Shown here: positions 14,288 to 25,699 of the stretch, in pieces
Layout of the letters: each line of letters opens with the position of its first letter
How positions within the stretch are numbered: position 1 is the first letter of the stretch
Assembly (NCBI GenBank): GCA_002633025.1
Contig: NMRB01000036.1
Location: forward strand, 341,254 to 405,253
Direction: 5' to 3'
Source: Notospermus geniculatus
Lineage: Eukaryota; Nemertea; Pilidiophora; Heteronemertea; Lineidae
Length of the DNA: 64,000 nt
Made by a program: the position numbers and the translations under genes
Notes under the pieces: generated by a model
Told to the model about the DNA's origin: nothing
Database searches by the model: none
The model's input: only the letters and a program-made list of their open reading frames with translations

Positions 14288-14438
14288 AAATACGTTGCTT
14301 TTGATTCTGAATAAACGAGTGCCAAATACATCGCTTTTGATTCTGAAGCAACAAGTATCAAATACGTTGCTTTTGATTCTGAATCAACCAGTGCCAAATA
14401 CAATGTACGTTGCTTTTGATTTTGAATCAACGAGTGCC
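14288..14438. repeat. 36-bp tandem repeat, four units
   Basis: Units share AAATACGTTGCTTTTGATTC followed by GAATCAACGAGTGCC, with point differences. The fourth unit carries a 7-base expansion. Because 36 is a multiple of three, frames stay open through it on both strands without being genes. Confidence 0.85.
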
Positions 14439-14540
14439 AAATACGGTATTTTGGCTTTTTCCTCTGTTACAGGAGAAAACCTCCGTTGTCGCAGAGCCAC
14501 GCTCTTTATAAATCACTTGAAGCATTGCTACGAGCGGTTG

Positions 14541-15450
14541 GAACGTGCAACCACAGTGGTGACCCACGCTGCTCATGGCACTTCGCCATTCTGACGGCTC
14601 AAATGTTGTCATTGGTAACATGAATACCTCTCGAGTGGACGGAGGTTCGTCTTTCCTCGATGTTGCCATACAAGGTGTAAAATGACTTGACGTTCCTTAC
14701 GCATCACCAGCAATTAGGAACACGTTTTTTGCCGAGAGAATCAGTGATATGTGCCGCGCCTTTTGTCTTACAGAAAATACAATAATAAGCGCACCAACCC
14801 ATCCCGATGTTCTGTGCAAAAATATACGAAATCCTGACATGACAGAATAGTTAATCTACTTTTTACACGCCACATATCGATTCAATTTTTCTTTTTTTCT
14901 TTAATAATTGGCATTCTTTGACAACAGTTTGAGTCAAAACTTCCACGGAATCCCGCTCCTTCAAATCGAATCATTCGACATTTTACGGGACCCAATAAGC
15001 CGGGGGATTAAAAACCTGTCATCGGCAACTTTCTAGAAACTTTCTATTCATATCCCACTTTGACTCGGCGTAACACTTTGGTTCGCCCAATGCTTGCCTT
15101 GTCTTAAACATTCAATATCGTCACCAGGCCTACAGAAGGGCACGGAGACTGATAGGCGTTCATGGGGTGTCTGCCTTGTTTATCAAACTATTAGGACTAC
15201 TGCAATAGACTCATTAGATGATCAAGTTGACACGATTTCACGACGTTCGGTCCAGGCAACCAATCACTGTCCCAAGCCTCGCTTTGACTTCAGCGTCAGC
15301 AAATCAAAAAAGTTTTTTCGAGCACCAATGCCTGATTTGATCGTCAAAAACAGGACTGGTCTATACCGTACATGTACTTCAAATTTCCTTGTCTTCTAAA
15401 CGCTCAGCCCTCACCGTGGATGAGTACCCGCACTGCGTACGGCCAATGTC
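14541..15450. repeat. Copy 1 of a ~910-bp near-identical tandem pair
   Basis: The segment runs from GAACGTGCAACCACAGTGG to ACGGCCAATGTC and repeats at 15452-16362 after a single N at 15451. The copies differ by scattered substitutions and 1-base T-run indels, as expected of alleles. Each contains a 101-codon frame starting MPCLKHSISS that differs by one residue between copies; I do not regard it as a gene. Confidence 0.88.
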
Positions 15451-15451
15451 N

Positions 15452-16362
15452 GAACGTGCAACCACAGTGGTGACCCACGCTGCTCATGGCACTTCGCCAC
15501 TCTGACGGCTCAAATGTTGTCATTGGTAACATGAATACCTCTCGAGTGGACGGAGGTTCGTCTTTCCTCGATGTTGCCATACAAGGTGTAAAATGACTTG
15601 ACGTTCCTTACGCATCATCAGCAATTAGGAACACGTTTTTTGCCGAGAGAATCAGTGATATGTGCCGCGCCTTTTGTCTTACAGAAAATACAATAATAAG
15701 CGCACCAACCCATCCCGATGTTCTGTGCAAAAATCTACGAAATCCTGACATGACAGAATAGTTAATCTACTTTTTACACGCCACATATCGACTCAATTTT
15801 TCTTTTTTTTCTTTATTAATTGGCATTCTTTGACAACAGTTTGAGTCAAAACTTCCACGGAATCCCGCTCCTTCAAATCGAATCATTCGACATTTTACGG
15901 GACCCAATAAGCCGGGGGATTAAAAACCTGTCATCGGCAACTTTCTAGAAACTTTCTATTCATATCCCACTTTGACTCGGCGTAACACTTTGGTTCGCCC
16001 AATGCTTGCCTTGTCTTAAACATTCAATATCGTCACCAGGCCTACAGAAGGGCACGGAGACTGATAGGCGTTCATGGGGTGTCTGCCTTGTTTATCAAAC
16101 TATTAGGACTACTGCAATAGACTCATTAGATGATCAAGTTGACACGATTTCACGACGTTCGGTCCAGGCAACCAATCACTGTCCCAAGCCTCGCTTTGAC
16201 TTCAGCGTCGGCAAATCAAAAAAGTTTTTTCGAGCACCAATGCCTGATTTGATCGTCAAAAACAGGACTGGTCTATACCGTACATGTACTTCAAATTTCC
16301 TTGTCTTCTAAACGCTCAGCCCTCACCGTGGATGAGTACCCGCACTGCGTACGGCCAATGTC
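15452..16362. repeat. Copy 2 of the ~910-bp tandem pair
   Basis: The partner of 14541-15450. After 16362 unique sequence follows, whereas before 14541 there is different unique sequence, so the pair acts as one locus represented twice. Confidence 0.88.
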
Positions 16363-18235
16363 CAGTTAGGTGAAGTGGTGCAACGCGTTAGTTCTCCAAA
16401 AGGAGGAATGAAAAAAAAACGCTATTTGATAGAGTGCACCAAAATTGCGCACCAGCAGGACTCCTCGATTTGTGGGCTCGTCCTCTCGCAGCTGACGAGA
16501 GACTCTCTCACTTGCAAGGAACTTGAGTCTGCTACCACTGTTATTACCAACACATACAACCACTCTCTGGTGAAGATTTGGGACGAATGATCCCCAACGT
16601 CCTCATCTCGTGCCCTGATTGGCTGAGGAAACGACCATTTGATTGGTTCCCCGCCTTATGAGGATTCCATTCTTGGTGAGTTACACGGATATTTCACGTT
16701 TTGGTGTTGTGAGGTGTTCGTTTTTGCGGAAACATTCTTGGAACAAGGAAAGTGGGCGAAGGCTACGCCCAGTTCTCGTATTCTAGTTTTCTAGGGACAG
16801 GACAATTTGGTGCTTGACTGCATTCCCATTATTTTGGTCGACTTAGGAGTATGCACCTTGGAAGAAGTCTTAGAACTTGAGGGGGCGGTTGTATCAGATT
16901 GTACGGTCCAATTGTACAGGATTCTCTGGACCAGAAAGGATGTGCATTTCGAACTTTATTTTACAAACAGGGTGAGTTTTTAACAGTTTTTTTTACAAAG
17001 AAGGGAAATTGCAGGGATTTCCTTTTGGCCGACTGTGTGAGCTACGGCATGTACGGGACGGTTCTTTGCCAGGTCCATTCAGATCGTGCATGACTTTGTC
17101 AAGCATTCGTGGGACAGGATTGTGTGATTTGATCACGTTACCTTATCATCAGCTCAGGTGTAGGCGCTTGTTGAAGTGTTCTTGGTATAGGAACTGTTGA
17201 TGGGATTAGTTAATCACCTGTACATGTACATTGTAATTCTTTATGGAGGATTGTGCGATTTTCGCAGTATTCTTCGAACAGGATGGGATGTTACATTCAC
17301 CTTTTTTTCGGCAGAAATACGCATGCAATGGTGGCTTCACACGAAAGGTGGCCACTGTGATTACATTTGAATGAATAGGAACACACAGAATCCTGTGACT
17401 ATTGCATATCGGTCTGTGGGTCGTTACTCTGGTGAAATTGATTTGGATACCTTCACAGGATCTATCTAGATCTAGTCTGGACGTGATGATGGATCTTAGA
17501 AATTTCTAAGATGCGTCACATCTTCATGTCCAGCTGGTGAAAGTGCCAAGGGCTATTTCTGACCTTTGAATATCAAGGAAAGGCGATGGTGACTTGTCCG
17601 GGCAATCATCCTACGCATTTTAGAAAAATAAAAATTTCATTGGTGTCATTACCATGCACTTTTGAAGTGATTCAGTACTCTGGTGAAAAAAAATGAAATA
17701 TCTAGGATGAGACGGCAAATATCACAGGAATGTAGTCCATTTCCTTGGAAACCAGACCCTTTGACTCACGATCGATTTAAGAATAAGTAAACCTGTTCAT
17801 AGAAAAACAAAAACATATTAAAGATCATAATTTTTAGGAAAAAAGAAGAATTTTGCGGGGAATACTTACGTATCGATGATTCAATCGATAGAAATCTTGT
17901 GACAAAAAAATCGATAGAAATTTTTGCAGTCAACCAATCGATCGATAAAAATGTTGTCACAAGTGCAATCTTGCTAAATTCTACCAGTGTTTTGATTGAT
18001 TTATCTCGTCTGTTTTGATCGTCTGGTCAGTTCGATACGTTGATGACGTCACATAACGCACCGGATGTTGATGTAAATAGTACAAAATTGTTAGTACATA
18101 TTGAGTGGTTTTCAGTTACTCAGTCAAATTGATGCAAAATTGACCATATAATGGAAAATGGCTGGGGTTGGATTCGGCCCCGCCCGATATCACGCTCGGT
18201 GGGTTAAAAACCATGTGTTAGGCCTGTTTTGTGAA
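16363..18235. other. No recognised gene; one imperfect hairpin
   Basis: No supportable exon. At 17477-17533 an imperfect 57-nt hairpin pairs CTGGACGTGATGAT and ATCTTAGAAA with CATCTTCATGTCCAG and TTTCTAAGAT. Its size is compatible with a small RNA precursor, but nothing else supports that. Confidence 0.4.
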
Positions 18236-18240
18236 TTAAG

Positions 18241-18481
18241 TGGGTTCAACGTGTTGAAAGCTGAAAGGTGTTGAACGTTGTTGAAAGCTGTTAAACGATC
18301 TAAACCCCCTTTCAACACCTTTCAACAGTTTTCAACAAGTTGCCAAAATAGCTTCATGTTCCTATTTCTGGCAACAAGTTAAAAGCTGTTGAAAGACCTT
18401 GTTGAAAGGGCGTTTAGACGGTTCAACGGCTTTCAACAACGTTCAACACCTTTCAACAAATGTTGAACCGTGTAAACCCCC
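18241..18481. mobile_element. Foldback/MITE-like element rich in GTTGAAAGG
   Basis: Both ends read inward as GGGTT..ACACG/AACGTGTTGAA-type sequence: left GGGTTCAACGTGTTGAAAG, right TTGAACCGTGTAAACCCC. The interior is dense in GTTGAAAG and CTTTCAAC words, so most of the ~240 bp folds back on itself. No coding capacity, as expected of a non-autonomous DNA element. Target duplication not resolved. Confidence 0.65.
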
Positions 18482-18489
18482 TTTAAACA

Positions 18490-20780
18490 TCAAAATATTA
18501 TGGTTCACTGCCAATAATTCACAATACAAAAACGCGTGACTTGGTACCTTTAAATACTTCGTCAATGCGTACTTATATCTGCCTCGATTTTTCCCTTTTT
18601 TCTCACAATTGTCACAGGCCAGGAAAAACACTGATAAATTAAAACTATACCTCAGTCCCTTCTTTTTGCCACCTGCATACAGCGAAATATTTTGAATGCA
18701 GTAATTCGAAATCTGTGTTTAGTGTCCTTTGGGTGTGCGCCACCGCATGATGTAGGCCTACACTCACAAAACGAAGACACCAAAGACATGTCTTTAAACA
18801 CGTGACGAAATTCATTACATCACGACTACAGTGAAAGGGTTAGGTTACCCAAGAGTGGGAAAATGGGCCAACATTTTTCTTTTCTTTCCTTAGGCCTACA
18901 TTAATGAGAATGAAAATTCAGCTGCATTATTCTCCTCTAGCTCCCATCCCACCCTCAGCATCCCCTACTTTACAACCGTAGGCCTGCTCTTCGTAGAATG
19001 CAACATTTAGGAGGAAAGGATGGGATTCTTGGACCACTGTTCCTCGCTTCAACGAATCCACCCACTGGGCGACCAAACTCACCCAAGGGTGTGGAAGGTC
19101 TTTGTTATAGAATCACCGATTCACCTCACGTTACGAGGCCTACCCACTCGGCTCTACATCTCTACAACTACACGGGAAACGAGCAACACGCGACAAAAAT
19201 AACTCGTAAACACAAACTCCCTTACAACTCGCCTTGATACCGATGTCTTCATAATCTGTGATATCATGTAAGAACTAAAAACAAGCGATGATATTTCAGA
19301 CTTGTGTTTTTCTTCCCGAAGATGCACTGTGTAAACTTTTCATTCATCCCTGTGTGTCATGGCGTACGGTTCCCATGGTTCCTCCCACGAAAACTGTTAA
19401 AAAGAGTGACCATGATTATGACAAATGCTCAAAGTAGACACGTGAGACACAAAGTCATCGAAATGGTATCTTTTCTTTAGATTTTTGCATTTCGTCATAA
19501 AAAAGATCGTTCCAATCCTTCCGATGCCTCCATTTCATGTTTTACATGTAGTACTGACGGGTTCTTTTGGTGAATATAAAATCTGGAATGGTATGATTGG
19601 GGTCATTTGAAGTGGCGGAACGGAGTTCCTTTTGGATGAGCAACTACATGACAATGGCCAACTTCACCCCAAATTACAATACTCCATTCAGAATATCATA
19701 GAACAGAACCATGGGTCTACATAGGGCGGGGGACAGATTTTCCTGTTTTTTGTCCCCTCTGCTGAGAAAGAGGGGGCTTTACTAACGTCAACTGCCCCAT
19801 TAAATTGGATTTATTTCTTATCTAGATCTCTGAATACCTGAATGCACATTCAGAGTATAATTGCCTTGCTTTGGGACACACAAGAAATGTACACCATCTC
19901 GTCGATCCTTGAACTCGAAAACGAAGTAGGCCCACGCACGCGTGCCACGACGTTCATTGGCTGCCAAACCCTAGATTGTCCAATCACATTTCAGGATCCA
20001 TCACCCGAGGATCATCATTGGGTTGTTGAGTGTTTTTATTGACTGTTGCTCTCTGTAGTTCTGTCATATTTTTTTCTCAGAGGATTGACGGCCCTGGGTT
20101 TGGTCTCTACTCCGCTAACTGTCACAAAGCAAGTGTTTTTCTTACAAAAAAGACTTCAGTGCCCCACGCTCCTCCGCAGGTGCAGTTGGCGCCGGCATTT
20201 AACTTTGATTTTCAAACTATTATCATTTGAATGTCAAGGGATTTTCATTATTAATTGAAATTGTCTGCTCCGCGTTCTGACATGTCTGATTATGGAAAAA
20301 AAATAAATGCCAACAGCAGACTCATAAAGGCATAACATTACAAACGTCATCAAAAGAACATTATGAAACATGAACGCAAACAACGGAACGAAGATACAGG
20401 GTCTTTATAAAATGCGAAACTAAGATAAAAATGAATGGCGGATCAAATGAAATGTCAATGAAGAAGAGTAATCAATCCATTAATTCATGGGTCGGCCGTG
20501 TCCATTTTAGCTTTTTAAGATACTTATCATCTTGTATGGCCGTACAACTTCTGACTAAGCTGACCTTTAGAAAGTCATTTATCTGGATTACTGAATGAAC
20601 TGCGTTCTTATTCTCGAGGGAATTAAGGCAGGTTTTCTGTCATAATCTTTAAGAAATCATGACTGTTTACAAACTGATGTGTATCTCGTTAACAGGACAT
20701 GTTAACTCTTGTTACTTCTTCGAAAGAAAAACCCACTTTGCCCCCCCCCCCATTTCGATGACAGGTCAGTTTTAGAAATC
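18490..20780. other. No recognised gene
   Basis: Frames of up to 79 codons without family features. Nothing else recognised. Confidence 0.4.
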
Positions 20781-20789
20781 GGGGTACCT

Positions 20790-21670
20790 CGCAAGTGGGT
20801 TACCAGACAACACCATTAGTTGTCCACATCTACCTGGCAATCATTATTTACCTGGCGAGGTTACCAGGCACTAACTCTGTTATCTACCTGTCCGGTTGTA
20901 CGAACCAACCAACCAACCAAACCACTGTTACCAACCTGCCACGGTGCAACAATTACCAGGCAGGTACCCCCCCCCCTCGTTGTCTACCTGGTAGGTTGCA
21001 AGCATAACCTCTGTTATCTACCTGACAAGTTGTAAAAATATACCAGGCGATTAACGAGGACGCAGTGTTTAAAAAAAATTGTCCCTATAAACGTGACGTT
21101 AGTCCTATCTTGGCGTTATCTCTACAGTTAAACCCTTGCAGATAACGCCAAAATAACACAAACAACCCCGCCTTGGGAAGTTGCAAGAATCTAACAGGTA
21201 AGAATGGCAAGTTGCAAGAATCTACCAGGCAAATAACCCTGTTACCACCTGGGAAGTTGTTAGAATACCCAGACAAGAAACCTCCGTTGTCTACCTGGCA
21301 AGTTTGCAAGAATCTACTGGGCAAGTAACTCTGTTACCCACCTGGGAATTTGAAAGAATCTACCAGGCAAGTAACCTCTGTTATCTACCTGGCAAGTTGC
21401 AAGAATCTACCAGGCAAGAAACCTTTGTTATCTACATGGGATTTTGCAAGAATCTACCAGGCAAGTAACTCTGTTACCCACCTGGCAAGTTGCAAGAATC
21501 TACCAGGCAAGAAACATCTGTTATCTACATGGGATTTTGCAAGAATCTACCAGGCAAGTAACCTCTGTTATCTACATGGGATTTTGCAAGAACCTACCAG
21601 GCAAGTCTGTTATCCAGCTGGCAAGTTGCAAGAATCTACCAGCCAAATAACCTATCCACTTGGCAAATAC
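20790..21670. repeat. Degenerate ~47-bp minisatellite
   Basis: Repeated GCAAGAATCTACCAGGCAAG, then TAACCTCTGTTATCTACCTGG, in units of about 47 bp. It is regular from about 21180 to 21660 and diffuse to the left. Higher-order variation is visible: units with CTACATGGGATTT alternate with CTACCTGGCAAG. The 136-codon frame here is a by-product of the repeat. Confidence 0.85.
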
Positions 21671-21671
21671 T

Positions 21672-24265
21672 TATTTGCCGAGTTTATAGCAAGTGACATG
21701 GGGGATCTTGAAACCCCAGCGACGTCTGGTGGTGAAGAAAAGCATTTGCCTACAAAATGACGGCGCTGCCCCCTAGTAATCAGTTTTTGTAACACACGTC
21801 ATAAATAAAACAATGGCGCATAGTTTTGCAAACGCCTGTCAAATTGATTATGCTTGAAAGGTCAACTTGATCAATGAATACAATTAAATAGTGACGATGC
21901 ACACTATTGATACTATGATATTTTTTAAGACGCCAACCTGATTATAGGAGAACGCCCACCCGAAGGCGCCGATTACAAGTCGTACAACGATTGTTCTTTG
22001 ATGGTATATAGGTTAAAGGTAGCGTGGATTCCATTTCTAAACGATCAATGAAACAGCGTATATTTTTTCTTTAACATTTTGTTCTTAGTGAGGGTGAGGT
22101 GAACTTTTGGAGAAGAGCTATCTCCATTCATCATAGGGCCCGAGGGAGGTACATGTATTTTGTTGTCATACTCAAAGGACCAACTCCCCAACTGATGGCA
22201 ATTCCTTCCGGCTCCCTAGTTTGAGTATCTGCCGTAAGATGGCAGCAGCGATCAGCACGGCACGGCAGAATTTTTAGATAGGCTTGGCGCCATTTTGGCC
22301 GAACGGACAGAAAGGTCCACCCGGTACGCTCATCAGATCGGAGAGGCCTACTACAGGCGTTAGGTGATTAAAATTAAGCGCTGTCACGAGCATCAGAAAA
22401 ACAGCATGGACTCAAGGGTGACGACCAGTTGAAAATTAACAAATAAAAAGACGAAGAGGCCTACCTGGAGTGCAGATAGGCCAACGCGATAAATTACAAG
22501 TACAATCGATGTCATTCATTCAAGTCACAGACCGGACGATTGATGCTACTATTAATACAATCAGAATCGTCACAGCTGGACGTCTGCTGCCGTGCTACCT
22601 TCAACTTCGTTTGCTCTCGTAAACATCATGCGGTCAACAACCCCGGGGGGGGGGGGCGCAAAACATCGGATTAGAGTGTGCTTCACAGGAGGATTTAATG
22701 TAACCAGCCTAAAACAGCCTAAGTAACTTTTGATCATTTTGTCGATTTTTCGTCTTCTAATTATTATCATTTTAGCAGATTCTGTGTACATGTATGTAGT
22801 AGGACTGATTTTCCGCTCTTTCCGCATTGTTTTCAAGCGCCCTTTAACACCTCAGGGTAGGGCAATAAGAGGAGGCGGAGAAACAGAGGCCTAAGTCCCA
22901 TATCAGCGACAGGTGTCGCACACGTGCCACCTGACCACGACTCTTTTTAGGGGATGCTCCTAAACCGTCTGCAATGTCTCTCCTGGACATGACGTCAAAG
23001 TTTTCATGGAAAGTAAAAATCGAGTGTAATAAATAAACTTGATGTTATTATGAAAAAGGTCCAGGGTCAGGAAAAATGCCCGTCTGGCCCTAAGATCGAT
23101 TTTGCCTGAAACTTCAATCAACAGCTCCTCATGTAATGAACATCAGTTCCGCATGTAATAAATCCTAAAATGTGATTGGACGATCCCAGAGGTTGGCTGC
23201 CAACGGTGAAGCGAATTCCCCAATGAACATCGCCCATTCGTCAATCTGTATTTTCGGGTCAATAGCTCATTTGCATGGCATTATAATCGCTCAAAAGTCC
23301 GGAAAATCGATATATATCCGCAAATTTATCCGTTTCGAAAAAGGATGGAGCAGTTTCCAAAAATGGCGACCTACCTCTTGCTTCCTTTAAAAAATAATGT
23401 CTCGGCAAAACGGTATATCTAAAACGCGGCCTGACTGACGGTGTGGCCCGTACCATCTGGTGATGTGAAGAATTATTCCCAGTTATGAAATAAATATCAT
23501 GAAATCCACGCATTAAGCTATTGTTGGCTGAGCCGCATTAATTCCAATTCAGTTGGCCAAAAACGCGAATACATTTCTTTGGAAATATGTACAAAATGCG
23601 TGTTTGCTTTTTCCAAGTTCTCGATCAAAACTACGTATAGGCCATTCATTGATAATCACAACTCGACATGGTTACTATCAAACTTACGACTATGACGTAC
23701 TTTCACGCTTTAGGTCATCTCGTGACCCACATTCCGGCGCCGATTTGTAAAATGTCAAAATGGAAAATGATCAAATAGTGGCTCAGGAATCTTCGAAAGG
23801 AATGCTTGGAATGTCTAAAGAACATTGTCAGACCATGAGGTGCGTGGGTTGTCAGGCATGCGACTGGCCCGGTGCAGTGACCAGGCACGATCGTGGGATG
23901 ATCTTGTCACAGGACTTTGTTCAGAGAGCATGCATGTCCTAGAATTAGTCACACAAGTCATTGTTAATGTAAAGATGTACCCATGCATAGGTACAAAATA
24001 AATACAGGCCTAGGCTATAGAAATGTTGGCCGAACGCTGCTGTCAAACTGTAGCAAGGCCCTCCTCATTGGCGGACGAACGAAACCTATTTTTCGTAGTC
24101 CCAATCAAATTAGATTGTCAATTTTGGGGTCAAATAATTCGCGCGATGGAGATGCTTGATTCAGGTGTATATCTCTTGACACTCCAACGAACAGAGGGAC
24201 AATGCCCACGTGATCGTCGGGACCCTCCATCGGAATGACCATTGCGGTCATACACGTCGATTCAG
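21672..24265. other. No recognised gene
   Basis: No exon supported. An AAGATGGCAGC word at about 22236 and a run of G at 22644 are the only notable local features. Confidence 0.4.
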
Positions 24266-24274
24266 CATCCGAGG

Positions 24275-24365
24275 TAAATTAGATAAATTAGACAACGGTA
24301 TTTTAGACAATGGTAAATTAGACAATGGTAATCTAAGCATTTACCGGTAGGTAAATTAGACAAAT
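24275..24365. repeat. Short degenerate repeat of GTAAATTAGACAA
   Basis: About five diverged copies of a TAAATTAGACAATGG-type motif in 90 bp. Confidence 0.7.
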
Positions 24366-24484
24366 TGCATTTTTAGCGACTGATGCATGAACCATTGGCA
24401 AAATCTTGAAAGTAATCTGATCAGGAGTTGCTCGTTCTCTCCGTCAGGGTGACGAAGGGATCGAGATCGAGAACCCCTGATTAA

Positions 24485-24640
24485 GATGGTTGGCAAAGTA
24501 GGGATCCAGCGCTAAGAACCCCCGATAAGATGGTTGGCAAAGTAGGGACCGAGCACAAAGAACCCCCGATAAGGATGGTTGGCAAAGTAGGGACCGAGCG
24601 CTAAGAACCCCCGATAGGATGGTTGGCCAAGTACCGGACA
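24485..24640. repeat. 44-45-bp tandem repeat, about 3.5 units
   Basis: Units begin GATGGTTGGCAAAGTAGGGA at 24485, 24529, 24574 and 24618, and contain AAGAACCCCCGATAA. Confidence 0.88.
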
Positions 24641-24835
24641 GATGCCGGACGCTGCTCTGGTCGTGTGTGTCGGTTAGGCAAGATATGTGGTTGGGAGCGA
24701 GGGAGTCCTGTCAAGAGGCGACATCTTTGAGCGCCAGTCTCACATGGACGCTACCGCACCAGTTGGATGAGGATAAGGCGGTATTTCCTCAGGGCCGTAT
24801 TTAGCGGGGGGGGGGGGAATTGCCCCCATAGCCCC

Positions 24836-25699
24836 NNNNNNNNNNNNNNNNNNNNNNNNNNNNNNNNNNNNNNNNNNNNNNNNNNNNNNNNNNNNNNNNN
24901 NNNNNNNNNNNNNNNNNNNNNNNNNNNNNNNNNNNNNNNNNNNNNNNNNNNNNNNNNNNNNNNNNNNNNNNNNNNNNNNNNNNNNNNNNNNNNNNNNNNN
25001 NNNNNNNNNNNNNNNNNNNNNNNNNNNNNNNNNNNNNNNNNNNNNNNNNNNNNNNNNNNNNNNNNNNNNNNNNNNNNNNNNNNNNNNNNNNNNNNNNNNN
25101 NNNNNNNNNNNNNNNNNNNNNNNNNNNNNNNNNNNNNNNNNNNNNNNNNNNNNNNNNNNNNNNNNNNNNNNNNNNNNNNNNNNNNNNNNNNNNNNNNNNN
25201 NNNNNNNNNNNNNNNNNNNNNNNNNNNNNNNNNNNNNNNNNNNNNNNNNNNNNNNNNNNNNNNNNNNNNNNNNNNNNNNNNNNNNNNNNNNNNNNNNNNN
25301 NNNNNNNNNNNNNNNNNNNNNNNNNNNNNNNNNNNNNNNNNNNNNNNNNNNNNNNNNNNNNNNNNNNNNNNNNNNNNNNNNNNNNNNNNNNNNNNNNNNN
25401 NNNNNNNNNNNNNNNNNNNNNNNNNNNNNNNNNNNNNNNNNNNNNNNNNNNNNNNNNNNNNNNNNNNNNNNNNNNNNNNNNNNNNNNNNNNNNNNNNNNN
25501 NNNNNNNNNNNNNNNNNNNNNNNNNNNNNNNNNNNNNNNNNNNNNNNNNNNNNNNNNNNNNNNNNNNNNNNNNNNNNNNNNNNNNNNNNNNNNNNNNNNN
25601 NNNNNNNNNNNNNNNNNNNNNNNNNNNNNNNNNNNNNNNNNNNNNNNNNNNNNNNNNNNNNNNNNNNNNNNNNNNNNNNNNNNNNNNNNNNNNNNNNNN
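24836..25699. other. Assembly gap (864 N)
   Basis: An unbroken run of N. The left edge is a G homopolymer followed by GGAATTGCCCCC and the right edge is C-rich, so low-complexity sequence probably stopped the assembly. Long apparent frames across it are artefacts. Confidence 0.99.

Noticed and set aside
15094-16311. Two 101-codon frames differing at one residue
   Set aside because: They sit in the two copies of a probable false duplication, have no family features, and no splice signals or promoter support them.
21350-21760. 136-codon plus-strand frame
   Set aside because: Lies almost wholly in the ~47-bp minisatellite; low-complexity translated text.
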